A stretch of 64,000 nucleotides of DNA from Bradyrhizobium sp. in8p8 (GCF_000426845.1 NZ_AUGD01000010.1:186001-250000); one strand, 5' to 3'; positions 44,270-52,159 are shown, counted from the stretch's first letter. The notes: a model not told the origin generated them from the sequence alone. Made by a program: numbers and translations.

Positions 44270-44533
44270 CTAGATCGCTCGACGTTGCCGCCCGGCGAAG
44301 AGACCGTAGACAAACAGCACGATGATGGCGCCGACCACCGCACCGATCAGACCGGCCCCTTCGCCTGGACGATACCAGCCCAGCGCTTGCCCGAGGTAGG
44401 AGGCAACGAACGCGCCGACGATGCCGAGGATGGTCGTCAGGATGAAGCCGGAAGGTTCATTGTCGCCCGGCATGATGAACTTGGCGATCACACCGGCGAG
44501 AAAGCCAATGATGATGGTCCAAAGAATACTCAT
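44270..44533 (-). CDS. GlsB/YeaQ/YmgE-family stress membrane protein
   Basis: The 87-residue protein has three TM helices with the family's glycine-rich pattern: SILWTIIIGFLAGVIAKFIM, GFILTTILGIVGAFVASYLG and GLIGAVVGAIIVLFVYGLF. It is a transglycosylase-associated (DUF/Tgas) protein induced by stress in other bacteria; no enzyme activity is known. It lies 32 bp downstream of the YidB-like gene on the minus strand. Confidence 0.93.
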   Translation of the reverse strand: MSILWTIIIGFLAGVIAKFIMPGDNEPSGFILTTILGIVGAFVASYLGQALGWYRPGEGAGLIGAVVGAIIVLFVYGLFAGRQRRAI

Positions 44534-44565
44534 GTGTAGACCTCTTCTGAGTTGAGCCGCTGCTT

Positions 44566-45018
44566 CTATGCCTCGGGCAGACGCCCGTCAGGCGTGTATT
44601 TGTCGATTGCGGAAGGAAGCTCGCGGGACAGCCGTGCGACGATATCGTCCTGAGAAAGCCCGGTCTGTTGTGCAAGCTTCTCCAGGACGTCGCTGCCGAC
44701 GGCTTCTTTGAGCTGCTGGGAGGAAATGTCCTTGTTAGGCCCGGGCTTCACCCATGAATCGGCGACCTCGCCCTGCCCATTTTGGTTGAACCGCTCCAGG
44801 AGCTCGCCAATCCCGCCGTTGAGGAGGCCGCCGATTCCGCCCGCTCCGAGCATGCCGCCGAGATTGCCGAGCATTCCTCCGAGCGGCTGCTGACCGCCTG
44901 CGGACGAGCCGCCACCCCCTGCGCCCTTCATCAGCTCAGCCAGTTTGTCGCGGTTCTGATATCCTGCAATGGCCAGCATGGCCAAAAGGGCAGTCATGGA
45001 GGGCATTCCGCGGCGCAT
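44566..45018 (-). CDS. YidB-family protein (DUF937)
   Basis: The 150-residue protein has an N-terminal helix (ALLAMLAIAGYQNRDKLAEL), a central Gly-rich low-complexity stretch (GGMLGNLGGMLGAGGIGGLL) and a C-terminal helical domain (SSQQLKEAVGSDVLEKLAQQ, LSQDDIVARLSRELPSAIDK) typical of YidB proteins. In Escherichia coli the family is of unknown function. It is probably co-expressed with the GlsB gene as a stress pair. Confidence 0.85.
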   Translation of the reverse strand: MRRGMPSMTALLAMLAIAGYQNRDKLAELMKGAGGGGSSAGGQQPLGGMLGNLGGMLGAGGIGGLLNGGIGELLERFNQNGQGEVADSWVKPGPNKDISSQQLKEAVGSDVLEKLAQQTGLSQDDIVARLSRELPSAIDKYTPDGRLPEA

Positions 45019-45220
45019 CTGGCAACTCCTTCGAAAGGTCAGACACGCAAAACTGTCTCGGCCCGCTTGTGTTCCTTTAGATCGGCCCGCTCGCGACCAA
45101 GCGTCCCAGCGCGTCTAGCTCGCTGACCCCACGATGGTCGCTGCATGGAGCCGTTGCTGGGCCGATCCGCGGACGGTGTGGTGTGGTGGCTGCTCTTGGA
45201 GTGCGCCCAGCGACAGGCGG

Positions 45221-45290
45221 GTGGCAGACCGCGTCGATTGCGATTACGATCCGGTCAAAAGAATGGCCGGGATCGGCTCGAGCTTCCCAG
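45221..45290 (+). pseudogene. Decayed fragment of the 43181 gene
   Basis: In one frame this stretch reads VADRVDCDYDPVKRMAGIGSS, matching VADSVYCDYGPIKRKADIGSS at the C-terminus of the protein encoded at 43181-43534; the DNA also matches over about 70 bp with substitutions. No homologous upstream part is present. It lies 44 bp before the mtnK start. The rest of 45019-45333 shows nothing else. Confidence 0.7.
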
Positions 45291-45333
45291 CGTCGGGAGT
45301 AACGATCCGGTCCATAGGTGGGATGGGATCGTC

Positions 45334-46620
45334 ATGACCGGGGACCGGGCAGGGGATTATCGGATTCTACATGAAGCCGACCTGCGGGATTATCTCGCGG
45401 GGATTTTGGAGCTCAAGGCGCTGCTCGGCGGCGATCCGTCCTCCTGGGAGATCACGGAGGTCGGCGACGGCAATCTCAACCTCGTCTTTATCGTCAAGGG
45501 GGCGCGCGCCGGTATCGCCGTGAAGCAGGCACTGCCTTATGTCCGGCTGGTCGGCGAAAGCTGGCCCTTGCCGCTGTCGCGGGCCCATTACGAATATCTC
45601 GCTCTGTCCCGGCAGGCCGAGCTCGCGCCCGGTCTCGTGCCGTCGCTGCTGCATCACAACGAACCCTTGGCCCTGACCGTGATGGAGTTGCTCGAGCCGC
45701 ACATCATCATGCGCAAGGGGCTGGTTGCGGCGACGCAATATCCGCGGTTCGTGGACGACATCACCACCTTCATGGCGCAGACCTTGTTCTTCACGTCCGA
45801 CCTCGCGCTGTCCGCAGCCGAGAAGAAGCAGGGCATTGCTGCCTTTGCCGGCAACCACGCGCTGTGCAAGATCACAGAGGACCTGATCTTCACCGATCCT
45901 TACCGCATCGCCGAGCAGAACCGCTGGACTACGCCCTATCTCGACGGCTTGGCCGCTGAGCTGCGCGAAGACATGGACCTGCATATTGCGGTCTCCCGCC
46001 TGAAGCTGAAGTTCATGGCAAGCCCTGAAGCGCTGCTTCATGGCGACCTCCACACCGGCTCCATCATGGTGACGGAGAACGAGACGAGGGTGATCGACCC
46101 TGAATTTGCGTTCTACGGTCCGATGGGATTCGATGTCGGCGCCGTGCTGGCGAACCTGCTGATGGCCTACTTTGCATCAAGCGGCCATGAGCGCGCACCG
46201 GGCGATCGCCGTGCGTTCGAGACGTGGCTGCTGGAGACCGTCGAGCAGGTCTGGAATGAGTTCGCCCGCAAGTTCCTCGATCTCTGGCGCGCCGGCGCGG
46301 AAGGCGATGGCTATCCTGTCTCGCTCTTCGCGGGCGAGAAGGGGGCGGCACGGCTGGAAGCCGAACGGCAGGCCTACATGCAGCGCCTGTTTGCCGACAC
46401 GGTCGGCTTCGCCGCGGCCAAGGTCATCCGCCGCATCTTCGGTCTCGCCCACAACATCGACTTCGAGCTGATCGAAGACCCGCAGGCGCGCGCGACCTGC
46501 GAGGCGCGGGCGGTGCGGCTGGCGCGGGCAATGATGATGGAGACGAAGGCGTTTCCGGCGATCGCTGACGTCGCCGGCGCTGCGCGAAAACTGAGCGACT
46601 GGATGCCGGAGCTGTCCTGA
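45334..46620 (+). CDS. mtnK: S-methyl-5-thioribose kinase
   Basis: The 428-residue kinase phosphorylates 5-methylthioribose in methionine salvage. It has an aminoglycoside-phosphotransferase-like fold: EVGDGNLNLVFIVKGARAGI (glycine loop), HIIMRKGLVAATQYP, the catalytic ALLHGDLHTGSIMV (about 232-245) and RVIDPEFAFYGPMGFDVGAV (metal-binding Asp). ATG 45334 is chosen because the upstream 63 codons overlap a decayed fragment. No mtnA lies nearby. A degenerate copy of its 3' end occurs at 49847-50000. Confidence 0.93.
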   Translation: MTGDRAGDYRILHEADLRDYLAGILELKALLGGDPSSWEITEVGDGNLNLVFIVKGARAGIAVKQALPYVRLVGESWPLPLSRAHYEYLALSRQAELAPGLVPSLLHHNEPLALTVMELLEPHIIMRKGLVAATQYPRFVDDITTFMAQTLFFTSDLALSAAEKKQGIAAFAGNHALCKITEDLIFTDPYRIAEQNRWTTPYLDGLAAELREDMDLHIAVSRLKLKFMASPEALLHGDLHTGSIMVTENETRVIDPEFAFYGPMGFDVGAVLANLLMAYFASSGHERAPGDRRAFETWLLETVEQVWNEFARKFLDLWRAGAEGDGYPVSLFAGEKGAARLEAERQAYMQRLFADTVGFAAAKVIRRIFGLAHNIDFELIEDPQARATCEARAVRLARAMMMETKAFPAIADVAGAARKLSDWMPELS

Positions 46621-46644
46621 CGCCCTGGCGCATCATTGCAGTCC

Positions 46645-46673
46645 GTCGTTGCGAGCGTAGTGAAGCAATCCAG
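46645..46673 (+). repeat. Dispersed short repeat related to the one at 196
   Basis: The motif GTCGTTGCGAGCGTAGTGAA then GCAATCCAG shares GAAGCAATCCAG with the inverted repeat at 196-241. It begins 24 bp after the mtnK stop. The expected second arm is degenerate. It is probably one member of an intergenic repeat family. Confidence 0.5.
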
Positions 46674-46750
46674 GCTTTCCGCGGGGAAGACTCCGGATCG
46701 TTTGGCTGGAACCGCAACGGGCCAACGATCGCCCCGCTCTGCCTCTTGCC

Positions 46751-47731
46751 TTATTCGAGAGGCACATTAGCCGCCTTGACAACGGCCGCCCATTTGTTGA
46801 TCTCGGCGTGTACGAACCGGCTGAAATTCGTGCCCGCCAATGTGCCGGGAGTGACTCCCTGCGTTGCGAATTTCTCAGCGATGGTCGGACTGGCCAAAAG
46901 ATCGCCCATGACCTCGACCATCCGAGAGTAGGCAGTGCTACCGTCCGCGGCGGGCATGTACATGCCGAACCATGCCGTCGCCTCGAAATTCTTGACGCCA
47001 GCTTCATCGAGAGTGGGCACGTCCGGAAGCGACGCCGCGCGCGTCATGCTGGTAACGGCGAGCACGCGAATGTTGCCAGCCGAGGCGGCCGGGAGCACGG
47101 TCGGCAGGGTGTCGAACATGATCGGGATATGGCCGCCAAGCAGGTCGTTCATAGCCGGCGCCGCTCCCTTGTAGGGGATGTGTACGATGTCGATGCCTGC
47201 CATTTGCTTGAAGAGTTCTCCGGACAAATGATTGGCGCCGCCGATGCCGGAGGAGCCAAACGACAGTTTGCCGGGATCTTTCTTCGCCATTGCGATCAGT
47301 TCGGCGACATTCTTGGCGGGGAAATCCTTGGAGACCACGAGCGCATTGGGAGCCCTCGCGACCAGCGCCACCGGCGAGAATGCGCTTTGCGTGTCATACG
47401 GCAGCTTGCGAAACAGACTCGGATTAATGACGTGGTGGGTGGCGGCGATGAGCAGCACGCTGCCGTCAGCCGGTGATTTTGCAACCATCTCGGAGCCGAT
47501 GGTACCGGACGCGCCAGCACGATTTTCCACGATGGTCGGTACCCCAAGCTTCTCACCAAGCTGTTGTGCGATGAAACGCGCGAGAATGTCCGTGGTGCCG
47601 CCGGCCGGGAAGGGCACGACGATTTTGATCTGGCTCGGCGGGAACTGCTGGGCAGATGCCTCGCCAAGCGAATTCGAGAGCGATAGCAGCGTCAGCACCA
47701 GAGCGAGCCAGCTCCTTGCAACCCAGTTCAT
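46751..47731 (-). CDS. Bug-family tripartite tricarboxylate transporter substrate-binding protein
   Basis: The 326-residue periplasmic protein has a signal peptide (WLALVLTLLSLSNSLGEASA, cleavage at AQQ) and the Bug/TctC fold: IKIVVPFPAGGTTDILARFI at the start of the mature part, then VENRAGASGTIG, and HIPYKGAAPAMNDLLGGHI. It binds a carboxylate ligand. The TctA/TctB membrane genes are not adjacent, which is common for Bug proteins. It lies downstream of the two MaoC-like genes, so an organic-acid catabolic unit is likely. Confidence 0.93.
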   Translation of the reverse strand: MNWVARSWLALVLTLLSLSNSLGEASAQQFPPSQIKIVVPFPAGGTTDILARFIAQQLGEKLGVPTIVENRAGASGTIGSEMVAKSPADGSVLLIAATHHVINPSLFRKLPYDTQSAFSPVALVARAPNALVVSKDFPAKNVAELIAMAKKDPGKLSFGSSGIGGANHLSGELFKQMAGIDIVHIPYKGAAPAMNDLLGGHIPIMFDTLPTVLPAASAGNIRVLAVTSMTRAASLPDVPTLDEAGVKNFEATAWFGMYMPAADGSTAYSRMVEVMGDLLASPTIAEKFATQGVTPGTLAGTNFSRFVHAEINKWAAVVKAANVPLE

Positions 47732-47863
47732 GTTTTCCTCCCGTCTAGCGTTCGAACGACGCTCATCGTTTTTTGTTGTGCCAAGGCTTGGCAGGGCCGG
47801 ACGACCGGCTACGAGACGTGCCGATGCGGTGAGCGCAGCGGCATTCGCCGCCCGCGCGCCTCG

Positions 47864-48316
47864 TCAGGCCGCGATCGAATCAGACAGCGGAAACTCGACC
47901 ATGGCTTCGCCCGCCGCGACGTGTTCGGCTCTTTGATTGCGGACCAGTACGTCGATCAGCACCCAGCGGGATTTCTGCGTCGTCTGCTTCGCCTTCACCA
48001 CCCCCACCGGTTGAATGGTGTCGCCCGGCTTGACCGGCTTGAGCCAGCGCGTCTCCAAGCGTCGCTGAATGGCGCCGGCTGGGTAGGCCCAATCGGTCAG
48101 CATGCGGGTGATCAGCCCGAAATTGTTCATGCCGTGCATGATGATGCCGCCGAAATTAGTCTTGCCGAAGTTGTTCCTCATGTAGTCGTCGTCGAGATGC
48201 AGAGGGTTGTAGTCGAGCGAGCCATCGCAGAACAGGCGGATCGATTCACGTGACACGTCGAATTTCGGACCGTCGATCGTGTCGCCAACGGAAAGAGTGT
48301 CGAAGCTGGTGGTCAT
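47864..48316 (-). CDS. MaoC-family hydratase subunit (catalytic type)
   Basis: The 150-residue single hot-dog protein has the hydratase-2 signature SLDYNPLHLDDDYMRNNFG (about 33-51), with the Asp/Asn/His dyad region intact, and FGGIIMHGMNNFGLI. It acts on enoyl-CoA thioesters. The neighbouring 158-residue MaoC-like protein lacks this dyad, so the two probably pair as a heteromer with this one catalytic. They are separated by 27 bp on the minus strand. Confidence 0.85.
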   Translation of the reverse strand: MTTSFDTLSVGDTIDGPKFDVSRESIRLFCDGSLDYNPLHLDDDYMRNNFGKTNFGGIIMHGMNNFGLITRMLTDWAYPAGAIQRRLETRWLKPVKPGDTIQPVGVVKAKQTTQKSRWVLIDVLVRNQRAEHVAAGEAMVEFPLSDSIAA

Positions 48317-48343
48317 GCCGAGTTTCCTTGTCTATCGCTGCAA

Positions 48344-48820
48344 TCAGGCGGGACGAATGGTCTGTCCGCGGCCAGAACAGATGACTTCGCCATGCTGATT
48401 GAAGAACACGTTGTCGTGGACGACGAAGAGGCGCTCGCGCTTGATGAACTTGTCCAATGCGCGCGCATGCAGGGTGATCATATCGCCAGGCCGAGCCGGC
48501 TTGTTGTAGCTCCAGGACTGGCCGGCATTGATGGTGCCCGGCGTTCGCATCCAATCGTCGTTCGGCGTGCAGGCGAACATCAGCAGAATGTGAATCGACG
48601 GCGGGGCGATTAAGCCGCCATACGGGGTTTTCCTGGCGTAAGCCTCGTCGAAGTAAAGCGGGTGATCTTCCCCGACCGAGCGGCAGTAGAGCTGGATGGC
48701 TTCCAACGTCAGCTTGTACGGAATCGTCTTGCGAGGTTCGCCAGGCACGATCTCGTCCCACACCTTTCGCAAGTTGGCGTCTTTCCAGAAATCGGTCTCG
48801 AACGTGGGCGCTTGCGTCAT
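48344..48820 (-). CDS. MaoC-like N-terminal-type dehydratase subunit
   Basis: The 158-residue hot-dog protein has LEAIQLYCRSVGEDHPLYFD and APPSIHILLMFACTPNDDW. The hydratase Asn/His dyad is replaced by DHPLYFD, as in non-catalytic or acyl-binding subunits (FAS1-like dehydratase, N-terminal domain type). It is first in the minus-strand unit MaoC-MaoC-Bug. A 15-bp palindrome lies 18 bp upstream, shared with the divergent IclR gene. Confidence 0.82.
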   Translation of the reverse strand: MTQAPTFETDFWKDANLRKVWDEIVPGEPRKTIPYKLTLEAIQLYCRSVGEDHPLYFDEAYARKTPYGGLIAPPSIHILLMFACTPNDDWMRTPGTINAGQSWSYNKPARPGDMITLHARALDKFIKRERLFVVHDNVFFNQHGEVICSGRGQTIRPA

Positions 48821-48837
48821 CGCATCTCCTTCCGTAT

Positions 48838-48852
48838 GTTCGCCTAGCGAAC
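48838..48852. promoter_or_regulatory. Perfect palindrome, candidate IclR operator
   Basis: GTTCGCCTAGCGAAC consists of GTTCGC and GCGAAC around CTA. It resembles the 15-bp operators of PobR/PcaU-like IclR regulators and lies in the divergent gap between the MaoC-like gene (ATG at 48820) and the IclR gene (ATG at 48920). Autoregulation and control of the MaoC-Bug unit are inferred. Confidence 0.55.
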
Positions 48853-48919
48853 GAATTTATCTGTTTATGAACTACTATGCGCGAAGCCCGTCTGCTTCCG
48901 CAAGAGGAGGCTGCGAAAA

Positions 48920-49690
48920 ATGCCGAAGGAGAGTGACGGCTATGTCCGCGCGATCGAACGAGGTTTTGCCTTGATTGAGGCGCTCGGTCGATCACCGGGC
49001 CGTCACACGCTTTCGGAAGCTGCAGCTCATGCAGGACTCAACCGCGCGACGGCGCGACGCATGCTCAGTACCCTCGTCACGTTGAAATATTGCGAAGCCG
49101 ACGGCCGTTACTTCCGCCTGCGGCCTCGTGCGTTGGGTCTCGGATTGTCCTATCTCAACGCATTGCCGTTCTGGGGCTTTGCTCAGCGGGCGCTCGAAGA
49201 TCTGCGCAACGACATCGGCGAGTCCTGCGCGCTTGCCGTGCTCGATGAAAGCGACATCGTCTACGCTCTCAGGCTTCCGGCGCGGCGCATTCTGTCCGCC
49301 AATCTGGGCATCGGCAGCCGTCTTCCCGCGCATCTCGTGTCGCTCGGGCGTGTCCTTCTGGCGAACCTTCCCTTGGACGAGCGAGACCGCTATCTCGCAA
49401 GCACGCCCCTTAAGTCAGTCACACCGCGCACGATCACGGATGCCAAGCGTCTTGCGCATGAACTGCAATTGACGCGAGAGCGAGGCTACGCTTGGGTCGA
49501 TGGCGAACTCGATCCGGCCATTTGCGGCATTGCCGTTCCAATCCGCGATCAAGCCGGCAGCGTCGTTGCCGCGGTCAGCATCAACTTGATTTCCGGCACG
49601 CTCACGGAGGCAGCCGCAAAGAAGCGCTATCTCGTGCGGCTTCAGAAGACCGCCCAGGATATTCGAACCCAATCGCTCTCGCCGTCGTGA
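48920..49690 (+). CDS. IclR-family transcriptional regulator
   Basis: The 256-residue regulator has the N-terminal winged HTH (YVRAIERGFALIEALGRSPG, HTLSEAAAHAGLNRATARR, about 7-60) and the IclR effector domain (about 80-250, LGLGLSYLNALPFWGFAQRA and CGIAVPIRDQAGSVVAAVSI). The subgroup resembles PcaR/PobR-type aromatic- or organic-acid regulators. It is divergent from the MaoC-MaoC-Bug unit, which it most likely controls. Confidence 0.93.
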   Translation: MPKESDGYVRAIERGFALIEALGRSPGRHTLSEAAAHAGLNRATARRMLSTLVTLKYCEADGRYFRLRPRALGLGLSYLNALPFWGFAQRALEDLRNDIGESCALAVLDESDIVYALRLPARRILSANLGIGSRLPAHLVSLGRVLLANLPLDERDRYLASTPLKSVTPRTITDAKRLAHELQLTRERGYAWVDGELDPAICGIAVPIRDQAGSVVAAVSINLISGTLTEAAAKKRYLVRLQKTAQDIRTQSLSPS

Positions 49691-49771
49691 CGTTTGAATG
49701 CGTGGGACCGGCGATCTCGCCGAACGCTTCGATCCTGCAGCTTAGCTACCCCCGCCAGGATGCATCCTTGT

Positions 49772-49794
49772 CCCTGTTTTGCCCGCGCGTCAAA
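49772..49794 (+). repeat. Short dispersed repeat CCCTGTTTTGCCCG
   Basis: CCCTGTTTTGCCCG followed by CGCGTCAAA is nearly repeated at 52026-52049 (CCCTGTTTTGCCCG, ACGAGTCAAA). Both copies are intergenic. I recall similar sequences in many Bradyrhizobium spacers. Confidence 0.5.
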
Positions 49795-49846
49795 TGTCGG
49801 CGCGACGGTAGCTCAAAGTCATTTCGGTCCGAAATCCTCAATGAAT

Positions 49847-50000
49847 TCAGTTTTGCTCACAACAACGATGACCCCCAGGCGCGCGCGATTGCGAGGCGCG
49901 GGCAGTGCGCCTGGCGCGGGCGATGATTGCGTTTCCAACGATCGCTGACGTCGCCGGAGCTGCGCGAAACTGAGGGACTGGATGCCGGAGCTGTCCGGCT
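49847..50000 (+). pseudogene. Decayed copy of the mtnK 3' end
   Basis: The stretch aligns with 46455-46618 at the end of mtnK: shared blocks include GCGAGGCGCGGGC, CTGGCGCGGGC, ATCGCTGACGTCGCCGG and GGACTGGATGCCGGAGCTGT. Relative to mtnK it has deletions of about 17, 15 and 1 bases, so the frame is broken. It lies just before the LysR stop at 50007. It shows that mtnK-flanking DNA was duplicated or split by the block 46621-49846. Confidence 0.8.
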
Positions 50001-50006
50001 GAGAGT

Positions 50007-50636
50007 TCAACGTCTGCCGACGTCGACCAGACGAGGACGAAGCTGGCTTGGGCGCGGGATGTCGGCCGGCAGAGAGCGCAGCCATTCGCGGAAGCTGACG
50101 ATCTCAGGGCAATCAGCGGCACCTTCGGGCGCAACCAGCCAATCACCGAGGCCCGATCTCCCATCGATCCGGTCGCAGCGATAACCGGGATGGTGGCTGA
50201 GACCGCGGCCAATCAACAGATCGACCTTGCCCTCGACGAGTTCATGCAGGCCGGCGGGCTGCAGCACCCGCAGGCCGATGTCCGGATGCGCGCTGCGAAA
50301 CTCCGCCAACCCCAGGCGGCGCAGCTCGACGGCGCCGTGAACTCCCAGATGAAGCTGCACTGCACCTGCCGGCTTCAATTGCGAGGTCGCCTCCGCGATG
50401 TGGCGAAAGCCCTCGGATATTCCGGGCAGGTAAGCCTGGCCTGCGGCGGTGAGGATGAGCTGCTTGTGCAGCCGCTCGAACAACTGGACGCCGAGGCGAG
50501 CCTCCAGCGCCTTCACCTGCTGGCCCACGGCGGCCGGGGTCACGTGCAGCTCGTGCGCGGCGAGCTTGAAGCTGAGATGCCGGGCGGCAGCCTCGAAGGC
50601 GCGAAGCGCGTTGAGCGGGGGAAGGGCGTAGGTCAT
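50007..50636 (-). CDS. LysR-family regulator with shortened effector domain
   Basis: From ATG 50636 the protein is 209 residues; LysR proteins are about 300. The DNA-binding domain is intact (PPLNALRAFEAAARHLSFKL, HVTPAAVGQQVKALEARLG, about 5-60) and GcvA-like. The effector domain starts normally (HPDIGLRVLQPAGLHELVEG) but jumps from YRCDRIDG to the C-terminal DWLVAPEGA...FREWLRSL, losing roughly 90 residues in frame. It may be non-responsive or decaying. It is divergent from the RidA-like gene, the expected target. Confidence 0.75.
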   Translation of the reverse strand: MTYALPPLNALRAFEAAARHLSFKLAAHELHVTPAAVGQQVKALEARLGVQLFERLHKQLILTAAGQAYLPGISEGFRHIAEATSQLKPAGAVQLHLGVHGAVELRRLGLAEFRSAHPDIGLRVLQPAGLHELVEGKVDLLIGRGLSHHPGYRCDRIDGRSGLGDWLVAPEGAADCPEIVSFREWLRSLPADIPRPSQLRPRLVDVGRR

Positions 50637-50764
50637 CGCAACGCAGTTTGACACCGATGAACTGTGCCCTTGCAATAGATTTTCTTGCGCTGAATCGCAG
50701 GAATGATGCTTTGCGCCGCGGCGCTTCCGCCGGCTACGGTCGACCCGTAATCCGGAGAAACCCT

Positions 50765-51157
50765 ATGCCCGCCGCTCACATTGTCAGCCACAATCCCGCA
50801 ACGGTCCATGCTCCCGCCGGTGGTTACAGCATGGGGTTTGAAATCAGTCAGCATCGACGGCTGTTGTTTGTCAGCGGTCAAGTGCCGGAGACGTCCGACG
50901 GCAGCGTGCCCGAAGGTTTCGAAGCGCAATGCGAGCAGGCCTGGCGCAACGTCATCGAGGTGCTCGCCGCTGCCGGCCTCGGCGTCAGGCATCTGGTCAA
51001 GGTCACCACCTTCCTGACGGATATCGGTCAGGTCGTGCCCAATCGCGTTGTTCGCCGCAGGATGCTGGCGGGACACGAACCCGCGCTCACGGTCATGATT
51101 GCGCAAACCGTCGACAGCAAATGGCTGCTGGAGATCGAGGCGATCGCCGCAGAGTGA
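50765..51157 (+). CDS. Rid-family (RidA-like) protein lacking the catalytic Arg
   Basis: The 130-residue protein has the chorismate-mutase-like Rid fold: LLFVSGQVPETSDGSVPEGF, QAWRNVIEVLAAAGLGVRHL and VKVTTFLTDIGQVVPN. In RidA the segment PARSCVEVARLP carries the imine-deaminase Arg105; here the aligned segment is PALTVMIAQTVD, with Leu at that place. It is thus likely in a Rid subgroup without 2-aminoacrylate deaminase activity. It is followed at 48 bp by the ATC-hydrolase-like gene. Confidence 0.85.
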   Translation: MPAAHIVSHNPATVHAPAGGYSMGFEISQHRRLLFVSGQVPETSDGSVPEGFEAQCEQAWRNVIEVLAAAGLGVRHLVKVTTFLTDIGQVVPNRVVRRRMLAGHEPALTVMIAQTVDSKWLLEIEAIAAE

Positions 51158-51205
51158 AAGTCGGCACGGCCGATTGTCGCAACGAGCCATCATGTCAGGT
51201 GTTCA

Positions 51206-51916
51206 ATGGCCGAGATCCATCCCTTCTACCAGAAGCATCGGGAAGCAATGGAGGCGACCATGCGTGGTCGCCTCGACATTGCCGAGCCGATGTTGCGCGA
51301 GCGCACGCATCTCTCCGACGTCCATGAGATCAGGCGGGAGGTGATGGACGAATTTGGGATCGTCCTCACCCAGATGCCCTATGTCGGCGGTGCAGCCAGC
51401 CGCATGAGCGATTTCTTCATGCGCCTAACCGGTTTCATGGCCATCAGCCGGGTGCTCCGGCGCCACGGCGTGCCGGTGCCGGTGATCGGTGAGATCGAGC
51501 GGGAAACCTGCGCGGCACAATTGCTCACCGAGCCGGAAGCAGAGCGCCTTGCCTTGGGACGTCAGTTCATGTCGCCCGAAAACCAGGTTTTGCTGCGCGA
51601 GCAGGCCGCGAGGAGCACCACGGAGAGCCATCAGAAGGAGTTTCCGGACGACTTCGTCTACGATTTCGTAGAGCCGGGGCCAGGTGACGAGTTTGAATTC
51701 GGCATCGACTACAAGGCTTGCGGCTTCTGCAAGCTCGCAACGCGCCATGGCGACACGGAGATTCTGCCGAACATCTGTGGCCTCGACTTCGATGCCTACG
51801 CCACGCGAGGCATTCGCCTGGAAAGGACACGGACGCTGGCGGGCGGCGCCAGCCACTGCAATTTCCGCTTCTCGCGACTGGCATCGATACGAGAAGCCGA
51901 GGATACGAAAGGCTGA
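51206..51916 (+). CDS. L-2-amino-thiazoline-4-carboxylic acid (ATC) hydrolase-like protein
   Basis: The 236-residue protein matches the ATC-hydrolase family (L-2-amino-thiazoline-4-carboxylate to N-carbamoyl-cysteine, on the route to cysteine). Recognisable parts are YEIG-like GIDYKACGFCKLATRHGD and LPNICGLDFDAYATRG, and the terminal GASHCNFRFSRL. Several Cys/His residues cluster in the C-terminal half. With the Rid-like gene it forms a probable two-gene unit controlled by the shortened LysR. Many family members act on other substrates. Confidence 0.75.
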   Translation: MAEIHPFYQKHREAMEATMRGRLDIAEPMLRERTHLSDVHEIRREVMDEFGIVLTQMPYVGGAASRMSDFFMRLTGFMAISRVLRRHGVPVPVIGEIERETCAAQLLTEPEAERLALGRQFMSPENQVLLREQAARSTTESHQKEFPDDFVYDFVEPGPGDEFEFGIDYKACGFCKLATRHGDTEILPNICGLDFDAYATRGIRLERTRTLAGGASHCNFRFSRLASIREAEDTKG

Positions 51917-52025
51917 GAGTGGCTCCGCGTCTCCCCACGCGACGGTAAGGATGCCGGATCGCTCTCCTGCCGCCACACGGGGTAAGCCACGACTGATCGG
52001 AGCAACCGCCATGATGGCAACATAA

Positions 52026-52049
52026 CCCTGTTTTGCCCGACGAGTCAAA
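52026..52049 (+). repeat. Second copy of the CCCTGTTTTGCCCG repeat
   Basis: It shares CCCTGTTTTGCCCG and the GTCAAA end with the copy at 49772-49794. It lies in the spacer between the ATC-hydrolase-like gene and the permease gene of the importer, where I see no gene. Confidence 0.5.
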
Positions 52050-52159
52050 GTGCACTTCGCTAAATCCGCAGTTCTCGCGAGGCGCCGGGCAAGCCATTGA
52101 TTCCATGAGCCCGGCTACTGTGCATGGGGTTGTTTTCGCACTTTTGCTTTGGCGTCCGT

